A program made the position numbers and the translations under genes. A model generated the notes under the pieces. That model was given only the letters and a program-made list of their open reading frames with translations, was not told the DNA's origin and made no database searches. Below are positions 45,305-57,211 of a stretch of 64,000 nt of DNA, in pieces; position 1 is the stretch's first letter; each line of letters opens with the position of its first letter. The DNA comes from Welwitschia mirabilis (Eukaryota > Gnetophyta > Gnetopsida > Welwitschiales). The stretch covers positions 232,280,569 to 232,344,568 of the forward strand of contig JBOZIK010000001.1 of the NCBI GenBank assembly GCA_051453625.1, written 5' to 3'.

Positions 45305-48300
45305 AGAATTCCTAGTATAGCTCCACGTAAAGAAATACTTAAGTATCACTTGTTTGTTTTCCTTAACCATGTTAAGCTAATAAATTAAGCACAACATACC
45401 CTCTCCTATGTGCATAGTAAATCGCATACACTTAACCAGATATATTGCCTATTGCAAGTGGATCAACTAAAACTTGATATCAGGACAATATAATCATTTT
45501 GACTATAGCACTTTCTAGTCTATGCTTAACACAATTTACAAATATGTGTTATTTAGTGATGGACCAAAATATAACCTTTGAGAAATCTTACACTAAATCT
45601 TGGCTTAGTTTGACTAAACCATCATGTTATACCATCAATGTTGAATCTAGAGTGTGTCTTCTTGCTAGCTAATCTTTGTGATATTGTTGGACCTTAAAGG
45701 TGGACATTACATCTTTCTTCTATCCTTATCTGTTATTGTTTTGCTTTAAAGACTACCTACAATTGGACGTGATCAAAATTGTGTAATCCTTTCTAATTTT
45801 GTGAAAATCTCTGTTTTCTTTATAGATGTTATAACTTCGCTTGCTCACATGTTGAGAACTGCAGTCATTCTATCCTCATCACTATGTCTACAAGTAGGCG
45901 ATCTTCAAGCACTTTATGTCACCTCTCTATTGGACACAGGTGGATCTTCTTTTATTTCTTCATGGTTTTGCAAAGCTTTGCTTTGATTATTTTTTTTAGA
46001 ATCCTCTCTCTTTCCATATGGTGGTTTACTATGTCTCTATGTAAGCTGGGGATTGAGATTCAAACGACTCGAATATTGTGTCATGAAAATGGATTCGAGA
46101 TGGATGTTATGGAGGAAAGAAGGGGATGCAAAACTTTGGAAGGGAAAGAAGTAGATGGTAAAGGAAAATAGATAGATTTTAGCAAGGTATCTTCAATAGT
46201 GGTAGTTCTGCTCTTCTGAAAATGTCTATCAAGCATCCTTTCCATATCTCTTTTTCACTTTGTGTGTTGGACAAACTCTATATTTCAACTCCATAACAAT
46301 CTCATATGTTTTCTGGGGACTCGTAAGCTCATTAATTCCTATAAAGCCTTTGATATTTCCTACATGAAAAAGCTCACATAAACCTTTTTTGATTCTTCAG
46401 CATTGTCATTAAGAATCACTACCATTAAATTCAACATAAACTTTGTTATGCTATCTTCTTTTACTTTAGAGTAATATCTAAATGGGCAAGCAACAAGCCT
46501 CGAGCACAACCCCCTGTTAAATCCTCCAATTGCATAAAATACTAGATGAAAGATGCCAAAATAAATTTTCTTTTCTTTCTTTTCTTTTTTTCTTTCTTTT
46601 CTTTTTTTCTTTCTTTCTTTCTTTCCACACATGAATCTTGACTATCTAGGATACACAAAAACCATTGCGATTGCATTTCTTTGCAATAGAGTATAAGATG
46701 AGGGGAGAATAAAGGGAAGAGGAAACACTACCCCAACAAGATGATTAATCTCAAGAAAGATGAATTAGTGTCTTTAGCGGCATCATGGCTGTATAGAAAA
46801 TACTTAGCAAGCATGGTACAAAGAAAGCATTTTGACAGGTGTAATAATGACGGCGTCCACCCCAAGGATGATGACGAAGGCAACAAAGAGGACGACGACT
46901 AGACCAACAACACTGCAGAAAAAGACATCGGGGGCGGCACTGAAGGGTAGTAGCTAACAGCACAAATAAGACAAAACACATCCAAAATAGTGTAAGGTAA
47001 AAACAGGAAATGACAGTGGATCAAGAGGACGGGAGATCAAATCTAGAACACTAGCCATTAAAATGCCATAGAGATCACAGCAGAGACAAGAAACTAATAG
47101 ACTAGACATTCATAGGAGGCATAGGAAGAAGCTGTGTAAAAGAGGGGATGTTTCCATGGTTGTTCATTCCAAGATAACAATACCCAAGTCAAGTCCGTTC
47201 CCATCCCCACAATATTCATCATTGATATAGTTAAAGGATATAAGAACTGAGTCCTTCGCTGACTCGAATATCAACACCCAGCGCCTGTAAAGGGGAATTT
47301 CGCAAACCTAAAAGATAGGAAAGCAATCCACAACTGTCATTCTACGAGCTTCATGCACATCCAAAGGAAAAGCAAGAATCCAGATAATAAGGGATTTAAA
47401 TCAAGCGCATCAGAGACATAACGCAAAGATGAGAGAATTTCATAAATCTTCTATTTTTCATATTCACAAATCACGTAGGAACATCATAAAAGGCAACACA
47501 GGAGAATGGGTTGGTGGACTGTATATAGATATTTATTTATTTATTTGCCTTTGGTAATAATTTTGTGAAATACCAACCTCATCATGTCTCTTTAGTTCCC
47601 TCATCACAATCAACACCCATTCAACATTATTTCTTTCTCTCTTTAGTTCCCTCATCACAATCAACGCCCATTCAGCATTATTCTTTTCAGGTCGTGTACC
47701 ATATTCATTTGAAATTAAAAATGAGCTTATGAATTTTTGGTACAAACAGCATTCTGAAAACACTGAATGGTAATGGAATGTAATACATTATGAGCCGCAT
47801 CACTAGCAATCATAACTCTCAAATAAGAAACATAGAATGTTTCCCATTTGCTATAGGAGATGCTCTTAAAAATGAGCACTAAACTAAGTGGCCTGTTACA
47901 TCATATATAAGAAGGATTCTCATGTTTGTGATTGCAATTTGCAACACCTCAGATAATCTTAAAAAGATTCCAACCAACAAATCTTTGACTCTGTCAGCCC
48001 ACAAGAAAACACGAATGCAGCTGAGCAGCTTGACATGAAAAAGAACATTCAAAATTGCCTTAAGATTATAGGAACTCATACATACCTCGTGATTCTATGT
48101 TAAAATAATATCCACAAAATTGAATCAACTGTGCCCTTCTTCCCAACCTGGAATGTTTGCAGTTGCTTCATTTATCATTTTCACAAGAGTGACCTGTACC
48201 ACAAACTTAAAACTGGTTAGTTTTTGCGCTTCCAATTATTTCAAAATCGTATGTCATGATAGATAAGAAATCAGAACATCCTAGAATTAAAAACTAGCAG

Positions 48301-48521
48301 CTCTCTTCAATTAATTCCAAGTCATATGTATAAATATATATTTCAAATGCAAATCCAAAACAAATTTCCATAAACATGAATATGGCGGCATAACATTAAG
48401 TTGGATAATGTTTATATGAAAAGAAATCAAGATAATTGTCTTATTGTGCCAGTATGCTCTAGCACGCAAGAATGCATTTAAATTGTCATCATCTAGATGC
48501 ATCAAAATTTAGTCAACCCAT
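45305..48521. other. Mixed-composition region; no gene established
   Basis: There are open frames at 45801-45986 and 45884-46171 (plus) and 46360-46632 (minus). The minus one reads GGFNRGLCSRLVACPFRYYS and NLMVVILNDNAEESKKVYVS after a low-complexity Lys/Glu start that only mirrors the microsatellite. On the minus strand near 48195-48122, an acceptor-like TGTGGTACAG precedes VTLVKMINEATANIPGWEEG and a stop, which could be a last exon. A 34-bp local duplication with CTCTCTTTAGTTCCCTCATC lies at 47586-47665. Parts of 46640-48520 may belong to a gene with large introns, but I cannot build one. Confidence 0.35.
46567..46625. repeat. TTTC/CTTT microsatellite
   Basis: About 59 bp of imperfect CTTT/CTTTT repeats. 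Confidence 0.95.
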
Positions 48522-48531
48522 NNNNNNNNNN
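48522..48531. other. Assembly gap (10 N)
   Basis: Run of ten undetermined bases. Confidence 0.99.
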
Positions 48532-49282
48532 AAGAATAGCATCAGTGGGCTTTGAGAGGTTTGGAGCTTCAAACATAGCATATATGGAAGCATGAAAGCA
48601 ATGGAGTCCTCTGTTTCACCATTTCCGACATTACATAACAGAATTTCTTAATAAAAATTCAAAAACATAGGGCTCCAATTACAAAAGGGGCTTTGTAAAC
48701 CTTGCAATTGATTCTCATGGATGCTGTCCTATTAATTACCATTGCTGTCATGAAGGACAAACTAATATCCTCGATTTTATAGTTTGACCTAATATATTTG
48801 CAGGAAAGCATCAGAATTGTTGCCCCAATGGTTAGTGTCTGCAACAACGTTGCCCCAGTGGTTCAAATCTGTATGAATATTCTTCAAAAGAACACACAGA
48901 TTTGAACATGCTTAGTGTCTGCAATAATGTTTCCCCAATGGTTCCAAAAATCTGTATAAATGAATTGTTGACTTATGCGAAGCTTTACCTCTTGAACTCA
49001 TTTAAAATTTGAACCTGCATATACTCTGACAATTACATTATGTCCATGTGAATCTCTTGATTTTATTAACATTGAAAGACTCGAGTAATCACTCACAGTA
49101 AACTGGTGAAGACACCTCTCACGAAAAGACACCTAGTCACTAGACACATCACTGGGAATTTTAACTTTGGGAGCCAAGAGTCATAAACTTAGTGTTGGAC
49201 CCCAACACGACCCCAAGGAACTAGGAGACGTTGTTGTCCTTACCATGCCTAAGGAAAAAAATTTACATCAACATGTCTTCTT
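48532..49282. other. Sequence upstream of gypsy PBS; may include its 5' LTR
   Basis: Contains near-duplicates of CAATGGTT..AATCTGTATAAAT at about 48826-48875 and 48936-48962. TGTTGGACCCCAACACGACCCC at 49194-49215 has an internal inverted TGTTGG...CCAACA and may be part of an LTR. No second LTR copy is in the window, so the border cannot be fixed. Confidence 0.35.
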
Positions 49283-49299
49283 TGGCGCTAGAAGAGGGG
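49283..49299 (+). other. Gypsy primer-binding-site-like motif
   Basis: TGGCGCTAGAAGAGGGG, after CATCAACATGTCTTCT, is the short tract commonly found upstream of gag in Tat-type gypsy elements. Gag begins about 90 bp downstream. Confidence 0.55.
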
Positions 49300-49369
49300 T
49301 CATTTGAATAGCTGCACTAGCTCATCATTACAACACGCATTCCAGAACCCAACAGCAACAAAAGAAGAA

Positions 49370-50841
49370 AGAGATTGAAGAACCCCTTCAATGCTTCCCT
49401 ATCTCGCAAAGTTCATCCTTATCCAAGGATTCTTCCTCAAAGGCTTTGTTCCTTGTTCCACCGCACTTCCCATCCACAGGTTCCTCACAAGTATCTTCTT
49501 CCACCCCTACCTATTCTACTATTTAGCCTATACACATGGCCAACCCACCCCTATACATGGAGAACAACCCCATTGGTTTCCACGGATATAATGCCCTACC
49601 TGTCAAACATGATGAGCTCTTCAAACCCGAAGCCCAAACTCTTTCTTACCCCCTGAAGAACACGTCACTACCTTCATTGGAGGACTTCGCTTCTCGGGTG
49701 TCAAGCAGGAGGACATCACATGTCAACTATTTCTCCTCTATCTTCGGAAAGAAGCTTAGGTTTGGTACTTGCAACTTCCAACTAACTCCATTAGTTCTTG
49801 AAATGAGCTCACCCAATTGTTTCTTTAGCAAGTTAGTGCTGAGACAAATCCTGAGACACTATACCAATATTTCACCACCATTAAGAAGAAGCACACAGAG
49901 ATAGTCAGAGCATTCAACAATTGTTTTAAGATTATGTAGAGTAGTCTTCCTGTCCAATACGAGCCATCAGCTTTTCACTTTATGGTTGTGTACAAGTCAA
50001 CCTTAGATGGAATGATCCATTTGTTTTTAGAGCAAAGGCCTAAACTTAATAGTCTTCAAGACCTTATAAATGAAACCATCCCCTTGGAGAGGCTTAAGCC
50101 TATTACTCCTTATGCTCATCCCAACCCTCTTCGTCTATACCCTGTCATTCATCCACCTTCCAACATCACTCTGCTTCCTGTCTCTATCCTCTTGCAACCT
50201 GCTAATACTTGCCTTTCACAAATTCCCCTACTGCCAAACCCCAGGCATCTGCTAAACCACCATTTTTACTACCTTCCATACCTCTTTCTAATTCTCAATC
50301 CCACTTCTCAATCTTCTTCTTCACCACATCCACCACTCAATCCTAATCTAATCCCCAAAGTGTACCTTCTTCTGGCACAAAAGTTTCCTCTACTTCTAAA
50401 GCTAAAGTCAGATTGAAGCTTTTGGTCACATGTTAAGGAAGTCAACTCAAGGTACAGAGCAGCTCAAGATTTCACAGCAAAGTAGAAAGGAGGAGAGACC
50501 TTTAGGGAAGTGGTTCCCAAATTTTGCCCGTGATCCAAAATAGCCACATACAGTCTACTAGAGAGGATGCTAATGTAGTATAACTTCATGATTCCTATCC
50601 CTTCCATCAAACCGAGAACCATGCAAGGGGTACTGCCAAGATCATCTTCATATGGAGGAGAATATGAAAGCTTCACGCGATCCTCTAACATCCTCCTCTC
50701 ATCTAGAAAGAACCTATTACTTCGATATTACAGATTCTTTACGAAAAGTTAAAGTTGCCTCAATGTCTCATGAAAGTAACAATGAGCCTATTCATCCTAC
50801 TAAGGAGATGACAGTGAAAGGATCAAACCCAAAGTGGGGGT
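49370..50841 (+). pseudogene. Ty3/gypsy (Tat-like) gag, decayed and split
   Basis: Open stretches at 49536-49904 and 49982-50416 together with frame changes give a gag. They include LYMENNPIGFHGYNALPVKH, LPSLEDFASRVSSRR, KLRFGTCNFQLTPLVL, then TDPETLYQYFTTIKKKHTEI in another frame, and MVVYKSTLDGMIHLFLEQRP, LNSLQDLINETIPLERL. The latter fits the retrotransposon gag core with the L..LI..A..LE.L end. A Pro/Ser-rich C-terminal tail follows, then 50652-50861 leading to the break. It continues after the nested copia at 59631. Confidence 0.7.
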
Positions 50842-51877
50842 TGAAGAGGATAACAGAATAATTCTCAAATAGGATTCAGTATCACGTAAAGACCAAAACA
50901 TCCAAGCTATCTAACTGTAAGCAAGAGATATTCAAAGGAAAACAACCAAGAAGAAGTACAAAGGCACAACTCTTTTATTGTGGTTTGGGAAACCCCTACT
51001 CAACTCTCAGAGGTCAGCCAAAACTCAAGCTATTCTGGATCCTATTACTCCCTTTTCACCGGGTTTTGAAGGTGAACCTTTAACCTTTATATGTGTAGAC
51101 TTTTCAAGGCTCAATCTCAACCTGTATGTATTCATGAAAATGGAGAGTTATAGGAATCTGCCTAAAGTGCATTTGATCGCTGAATCTGTTAGCACAATGG
51201 AGCCTTTGACTGCTCGAATATTCTAGGGAATAATACTCTTTACAATGATGAAGCTGAAGCACACATTAAGGAGTGTGAAGAAAAATGATGTCAATAATGG
51301 AGTTCCATCTATCCCCTGTGTATGGAGTTCTAATCTCTCTTCTTTGTATATGTTCTTCCTTTTTTATTCCAAATCCATTTTTTTGTTTTTTTAACATTAG
51401 ATACAATCATAAATGGAATATCCAACAGCTACATTACAACTAAGTTTGATTTTAGAATTTGTTCGTTTCTGTTGGTTGGGTCGCCTCCTTGAAACATCCG
51501 ATGGCCATGATGCAAGGCTGATCTACTAGACTGATTGACCTGAGGTGAAGTCTGGTAGCCTCAATTCAAGGTGGCTTTATTAGAACGGTTTTATCAGACC
51601 GGTCAACCTCTTGAAGGATCTAGTTGCCCCATCCTAAAGGTATGGCAATTTGATTTCTTCAGGTGTGGTCGACCTCATAAGATATTCGGTCACCCCCTTT
51701 AAACGAATTACAAAAATTTGAGTTCTTGTACAGGAATAGGTTTGAGTTTTGACTAGCCTCGAAGTTTGATTTCTCCCTTCAAAGCTTTAGACATGTAACA
51801 TCAGCTTGCTGCTACACACAAAAATAACATAAAATAAAATAAAAATAGTTTGACAACAGCTGACAATGAACCCAACA
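50842..51877 (-). repeat. Left LTR (3' LTR) of the Sirevirus-like element
   Basis: It begins TGAAGAGGATAAC and ends CCCAACA on the plus strand, and matches 58713-59630 over its length. It has an extra segment of about 110 bp (roughly 51600-51710) absent from the other copy. It contains GACCGGTCAACC and GTCGACC motifs. Confidence 0.85.
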
Positions 51878-51895
51878 TTCTCCCCCTTTGACATT
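51878..51895 (-). other. Polypurine tract of the Sirevirus-like element
   Basis: On the minus strand AATGTCAAAGGGGGAGAA abuts the LTR start TGTTGGGTTC. Confidence 0.85.
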
Positions 51896-53400
51896 GATGG
51901 CAAACTTGTATAAAATTAAGTGCAATGTTTTTTAATTAAAACTCCTCTTTGAAAGTGCTCCAATTAAATATCCATTTTTAAGATTTATAGATAGGGTGCA
52001 AGGAGATATATATATAATTAACACCATTCAAAAGAGTTGTGCATTCATGTTCATCCTTTGATAGCCACTCCAGTTAGTTCAGAATCTAACGCAGCAAACA
52101 AAAAAAAAAAAACACTTCTGTAATGAAACATTCAATCTGAAATAATCAAGTTTGAGTACCAATTTAAACATCATAAATAACAGAGTTTGAGCACCAATGT
52201 AAACATCATAGCAGTATTAAAAAACAAACTCGTAAGATTTGATACCAAAAGAATTTGACAGATCTTAACACCATTCTTCCCCTTATTAACACCAATGAAA
52301 AAGAAACAAGAGCAGGATATGACAAAGGAACAAGGCCCCTATTTTGACTCTTCCCTACTGACTCAGAGGAGCTTTCTTCCTTTTCAAATGAACTTTGCAC
52401 TTGAGAAGGACCTCCCTAAGATTCTTCTTCTGAAGTGTTTGCACTCGGAGCTCTAGATGCAATCAAAGCCTCGTTAACGTGGCAACTTCTTTAGTCTAAC
52501 TTTTTAAGAAGTAAAAGAGTCTCCTCTCGAGGTGATTCCTTGACAGATGGAGGAGGAGCTGGTTTGAAGGAAGACTCGATAAAAATATGCATGTCTGATA
52601 AGGTAGCACGACCAATAAGTGCCATCTGTGTTAAGGTTTCAAGCTTTGAATGAAATTGAACATTAAAGTGTCTGCAGATGTTTGCACTGAGGTTAGAGTA
52701 CAATAAGGCAGGAGATTTGTGATAGTCTAGTTGTGATACCATCTTTTTGAGGATGTACTACGAATATCTACTAATTGACAGTCCCCAATAAGATACAAAA
52801 GATAAGCCAACACTTTGAGGTATCAGAACAATGACAAGCAAGAGGTAAAAAGTTATAGATAAAAATTAAAAGCAATATTTAGGAAGAAGGGAAAAAGTAG
52901 AGAGAGCGGCCTTCCACCTGATTTCTCCCCATAGAGGGTCTTCGTCACCAACTCTTTGTTTTCGCTAGAGTTTGCACATGGGCGAAACTCAGAAAAATCC
53001 CCTCTTGGAATCTTAGTTAAAGTAGAGATTAAATCTGATGTGATATCCATTTTCTTCCCAACACCAAGGTTAAGAGCATGGAGGTTTCAGCATTGAAGGA
53101 TGCATTTGAGTAAAACATCCTTGTGAAGAATGGATAAGCATTTCCTAAAACCGTTAGAAAGTATGAGAGCTGAAGTTCCTCTAGTAATTTTACCACTTCT
53201 CCAAGTTCTTTGATTTCATGACTTGCTACGATTGGTTCTTGACAGACTAGCTTCTTTTCATATCTTTCAGAGAATTTATCCACCTGCTCTTCTAACATGC
53301 CAGCAAAGAAATAGTTAGGTAGCTTGCTGCAGCTTCATTTGGGTGTTTTCCCTTTCCCTTGGAAGAAGCTTCTGCCATGGTGGGGATAGAGGTTAAAAGA
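51896..53400 (-). pseudogene. Additional ORF downstream of pol (plant-transposon-protein-like domain), decayed
   Basis: Minus-strand open parts run from MAEASSKGKGK at about 53380 through 53029-53298 (VDKFSERYEKKLV, NAYPFFTRMFYSNASFNAET, VLGRKWISHQI). Then ISTLTKIPRGDFSEF (52853-53050) and 52491-52742 (LLYSNLSANICRHFNVQFHS and KLETLTQMALIGRATLSDMH), and a Ser/Glu-rich tail at 52206-52400. The pattern Y..L.R.FYSN...V.GR.I......LTKIPRGG resembles the putative plant transposon protein domain (Transposase_32-type) seen in retroelement ORFs. It occupies the place where Sireviruses carry a third ORF. No membrane segment is clear, so an envelope role is not supported. At least five breaks. Confidence 0.55.
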
Positions 53401-53559
53401 AGACAAAAAGAAGTATGGGGGAAAAAATTGACAAAGTTTTTGGTCCAAAATGATAGGAAAGATGGTCAAAAAAGAGGAGAGGACACCTAGTATTGATAGA
53501 TTTTGAGAAGCTTACAAAGGAAGATTCCAGAAGTTAGCTGAATTTGAAGGAATTTTGAA

Positions 53560-53760
53560 ACCACATTGAGGTTTTATGCACCCTGGTCAACTGGGTCCTT
53601 TGACCGATCGACCCAATGAGATGCGAGTCTAACAAGTTCCTAGGTCCAGTCAACTGAATAGTTAAACCGGTCAACCCAACTGTTAGGCGAAACGGCCCAG
53701 TTAGAATCTGGGCAACCGAGTCAGTCAACCCCAACAATTTTGGGATCTTTTAGTCAACCA
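53560..53760. repeat. Repeated GGTCAACC/GACCGATCGACC-type palindromic motifs
   Basis: In 200 bp there are CTGGTCAACTGGGTC, GACCGATCGACCCAATG, GGTCCAGTCAACTG, ACCGGTCAACCCAACTG and GAGTCAGTCAACCCC. These form short near-palindromes. Similar strings occur in the LTR and at 61925-62090. Sireviruses are known to carry arrays of short palindromes between pol and the polypurine tract. Confidence 0.6.
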
Positions 53761-53999
53761 GAACGAGAAAGAGTGAGCCCTAGTTCCCTTCATAGAGTAA
53801 AGAACTTTTCATAGTACAATGATTTTTTAAAAGTACCAGCACATTGAAGTTCGATGCTACTAAATTTTATAATAATGTTACCTCTCTCCACTTGATCTCT
53901 GACAAAGTGATGACAAATATCAATATGCTTAGTGCGAGAATGTTGAACTAGGTTCTTTAACAATATTTATTGCACTAGTGCTATCATAGAAAATTAACA

Positions 54000-55200
54000 C
54001 TTGGCTGTAATTTACTCCAAAATCCTTAAGCATTTATTTGATCCAAAGGAGTTGTGTACAACAGCTTCCTGTTGCTATATACTCTGCTTCGGCTATTGAT
54101 AGAGACACTAAGTTTTGTTTCTTGCTTCCCCAAGCAACCAGTCAAAGCCCCCAGGAAGAAACAATTCCCACTAGTGCTTTTTCTATCATCCTTAAATCCT
54201 ATCCAATTTGCATTGTTGACTCCCATGAGCTCAAAAGTTGTGGAGTTTGAGTACCATAAACCATACTCACTGGTCCCTCTTACATATCTGATGATTTGTC
54301 ACACTACTTGAAGATGTGATTCTTTTGGAGAAAATTGATATCTTGCACACACTCCTACACTGAACATGATGTTAGCTCTGCTAGTAGCCAAATACAACAA
54401 ACTCCCAACCATGCTTTGGTACAGTTTTTGATCCACAAATTTGCCCTTGGGATCCGCATCCATTTTGATGTTCGTTGCCATTGGGTTAGAGGCACTTTTT
54501 GCGTTTTCAAGACCAAAACTTTTCACTAGATCTTTAGCATATTTTGTTTGAGAAATGAAAATCCCTTAATCACACTGTTTGATTTGCAATCCTAAGAGCA
54601 TCTTATCTTCCTTAATGTGCTCATTTCAAAATGCTTCATCATAAGATTGGCAAAATCTATAGACAAGGTTTCTTTAGATGCTCCGAATATTATAACGTGA
54701 ACATATATCTAAATGATAATGAAGTCATCACCCTTACTCTTTACAAATAATGTCTTATCCACAGTTCCTCTCCTATAGCCAGTGTTTTCAAGAAAGTTTG
54801 TTAGCTTTTCATACCAGGCAAAAGGTGCTTGTTTTAATCCATATAGAGCTTTCTTTGATCGATATATGTTACTAGGTTGAGGTGGATTAACAAAACCCTT
54901 AGGTTGTTCCACATACACTTCTTCATTAAGGATTCCATTTAAAAAAGGCGCTTTTCACATCCATTTGGCAAACCTTAAGATTTTTGAAGGATGCAAATAA
55001 AAGAAACATTCTGATGCTTTCTGACCTGACAAGTTGAGCAAAAGTTTCTCCCACATTAGTACCTTCTATCTAATTAAATCCTTGAGTAACTAATCTTGCC
55101 TTACTTTTAATCACAACATTGTGTTCACCACATTTGTTCTTGAAAATCCATTTTGTTCTGATTATATTTCTATTTGTTGGTCTTTCCACTAACTCCAAAC
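54000..55200 (-). pseudogene. Sirevirus-like RT and RNase H
   Basis: Minus-strand motifs in order: [10 protein letters not shown], then [39 protein letters not shown] and [28 protein letters not shown] stands for YVDDIIFGS with both Asp lost. MKSFGLENAKSASNPMATNI and YQSMVGSLLYLATSRANIMF follow, then VNNANWIGFKDDRKSTSGNC and a degenerate SRSRVYSNR for RNase H near 54020. YVDD loss and stops make it inactive. The frames cover pol in the expected minus-strand order. Confidence 0.85.
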
Positions 55201-56400
55201 ATCATTTCTTTTGAACTGTAATAGTTCTTCCCGCATGGTGCCAATCCATTCCTCGTGACTTTCTGTTTCCTCAAAGTTTTTGGGTCCTATTTGGGATACA
55301 TAACATATATGAGCACAAAAAAATTTTAAAGAACACCTGGTATGCACACCTGATTTTATAACATCAATGACTGTATCAAGTGGGTGATCCTTAAGTTCTT
55401 GAAGCTGCCCATCATACTCTGTTTGTTGGCTTTGCTCACCCCCCCCCCCAACCTTTTTTTCCTTTTCTTTTTTTTTTAAAGGTGTAGACCTTGTCAAAGG
55501 TGAGGTTTCCAAAAGGACTCCTTCTGCATGTAAAGGTTTGGAGTTAGAATCATCGATGTGAACATTTATAGATTCCTCAACTAATAGAGCTCTCTTATTA
55601 AACACTATGGGCTCTATTCTTAGTGGAATATCCAAGAAAAAATTACTTTCTCTACTTTGGCTTCAAATTTCCCTAAATCATCTCTATCTTTCAAAACAAA
55701 ACATTTACCACCAAAAACCTTAAAATATGAGACATTTGGGTTCCTACCTACCCAAATCTCATAAAAATGTTTCTCTGCACCAAGTCTTAAATAAACTCTA
55801 TTTACAATAGAACAAGTTGTGTTTACCGCCTCAGCACTAAAGTTTTTAAGAGCTTTCCACTCATTTAGCATAGCTCTTGCCATCTCTTGGAGCACACAAT
55901 TCTTCCTTTCAGCTACGCCATTCTGTTGAGGTGTTTTTGGGGCTAAAAACTCATGCTTAATACCATTATCAGCACAATATTGTTCAAAGTACTGATTTTC
56001 AAACTCACCTCCATGGTAAGCTCCTTATCTTCTTCATCATATAGCCTTTTTCATTTTGTACTTGATGAAAGATTTCCACAAATCTTGTGAATGCCTCAGA
56101 TTTATTCCTTAAGAATGCAATCCATGAAAATCTAGAGTAATCATCAACAAGAACAAAAAAAAATTTTCTACCTGCTATGCTTTCTGTTTAGGATAAGCCT
56201 ACCAAGTCCATGTCAACTAGCTACAACGGCATGAAAGTGGAGATCAAGTTTTTGCTTTAGTGAGATGCCCTTGTCTATTTTTACTTTTTGACATGTGTCG
56301 CACATTCCATTTTGCACAACATTGATTTTGGGAATCCCTCTCACCAACCCCTCCTTGACCAGGACTTTGAGATGTTCAGAATTTACATGTCAAAGTCTTT
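55201..56400 (-). pseudogene. Sirevirus-like integrase
   Basis: FVLVDDYSRFSWIAFLRNKS near 56150 gives the first Asp. HGGEFENQYFEQYCADNGIK near 56000 follows a one-base shift in which the second catalytic Asp reads Tyr. TPQQNGVAERKNCVLQEMAR supplies the Glu. 55620-55895 continues with AMLNEWKALKNFSAEAVNTT, then NPNVSYFKVFGGKCFVLKDR. The linker to RT (55189-55635) is Pro/Ser/Lys-rich with a homopolymer C tract at 55440 and ends at NFEETESHEEWIGTMREEL, the start of RT (W..AM.EEL). Confidence 0.85.
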
Positions 56401-57201
56401 GATGCCATAGATCCTTATTGCTTACCTATGAGAAATAACACGTAGAAGAGAATTGTTCTATACAATGAACATATCAGTTCTTTTACCAATAAGTAGTAAA
56501 TCCTTTGACTCTTCGTGTCTTACTTCACATTTCTGATTATAAAAAATGATTTATGCCCCTTATCACAAATCTGACTAATACTTAGAAAATTATGTTTTAG
56601 ACCATTTACACAGAACCTCGTTACTTTTTTGGTATATTACCTCTAGCAATGGTTCCAATACCTTCGATTTTGGCCTTACGTCATCTCCAAAGGTTGCTTC
56701 TCCTCCATCAAACTTGTTCAAACATTGGAATATTGATTTGTCCTCGGTTATATGATGAGAACAACCATTGTCCAAATACCACAAAGTGTTATCGCTAACT
56801 TTGCTTCCTGTATCAAGAGTCTTTTCAAATTATCAGCTCTTACCCACATACTTCTTGTTGGTTTGTGTGAGACAAACAGTTTTGGTAGAAATTTAAAAGT
56901 TATATTACTACCATTTGAAAAATACATCATTTTTCTATAAGCATAACAGAATTTGGAATGACCAATTTACCACAAAAATGACATGTAATTTTTAACGCAA
57001 GTGACTTACCTGAATACATTACCTTACCTGAAGAACTAAAGGCATTGTTTGAGCTATACCCATTTTCCTTTTTATCAAACAAGTGTTTACCAATTCCAAG
57101 CATGCTTTGTAACTTTTCAGACCCATTTGTGAATCTTTGTAAGATATGTGACAAATCGATTACCTTGTGATGGAGTTCATCATTTTCCTTTTTCACCTTT
57201 A
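56401..57201 (-). pseudogene. Sirevirus-like protease and gag-protease linker
   Basis: 56590-56784 reads WYLDNGCSHHITEDKSIFQC, the copia protease centre W.LDSGCS.HMTG, with Ser changed to Asn in the catalytic DSG. Upstream are KVKKENDELHHKVIDLSHIL (coiled-coil linker, 56927-57229), HFCGKLVIPNS (zinc-finger-like) and a stretch SNGSNITFKFLPKLF. The GAG-pre-integrase block near 56300-56560 is heavily broken. It would process the polyprotein but the catalytic residue is lost. Confidence 0.75.
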
Positions 57202-57211
57202 NNNNNNNNNN
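57202..57211. other. Assembly gap (10 N)
   Basis: Run of ten undetermined bases within the gag-protease linker. Confidence 0.99.

Noticed and set aside
46360-46632. Minus-strand ORF with a Lys/Glu-rich start, considered as a cohesin-regulator fragment
   Set aside because: The first 25 residues are the microsatellite translated; the remaining 60 residues share only loose hydrophobic spacing with any family I considered.
55436-55450. Run of C residues, considered as G-quadruplex-related regulatory site
   Set aside because: A single homopolymer of about ten C without further G or C runs does not make a quadruplex; likely slippage in the integrase linker.
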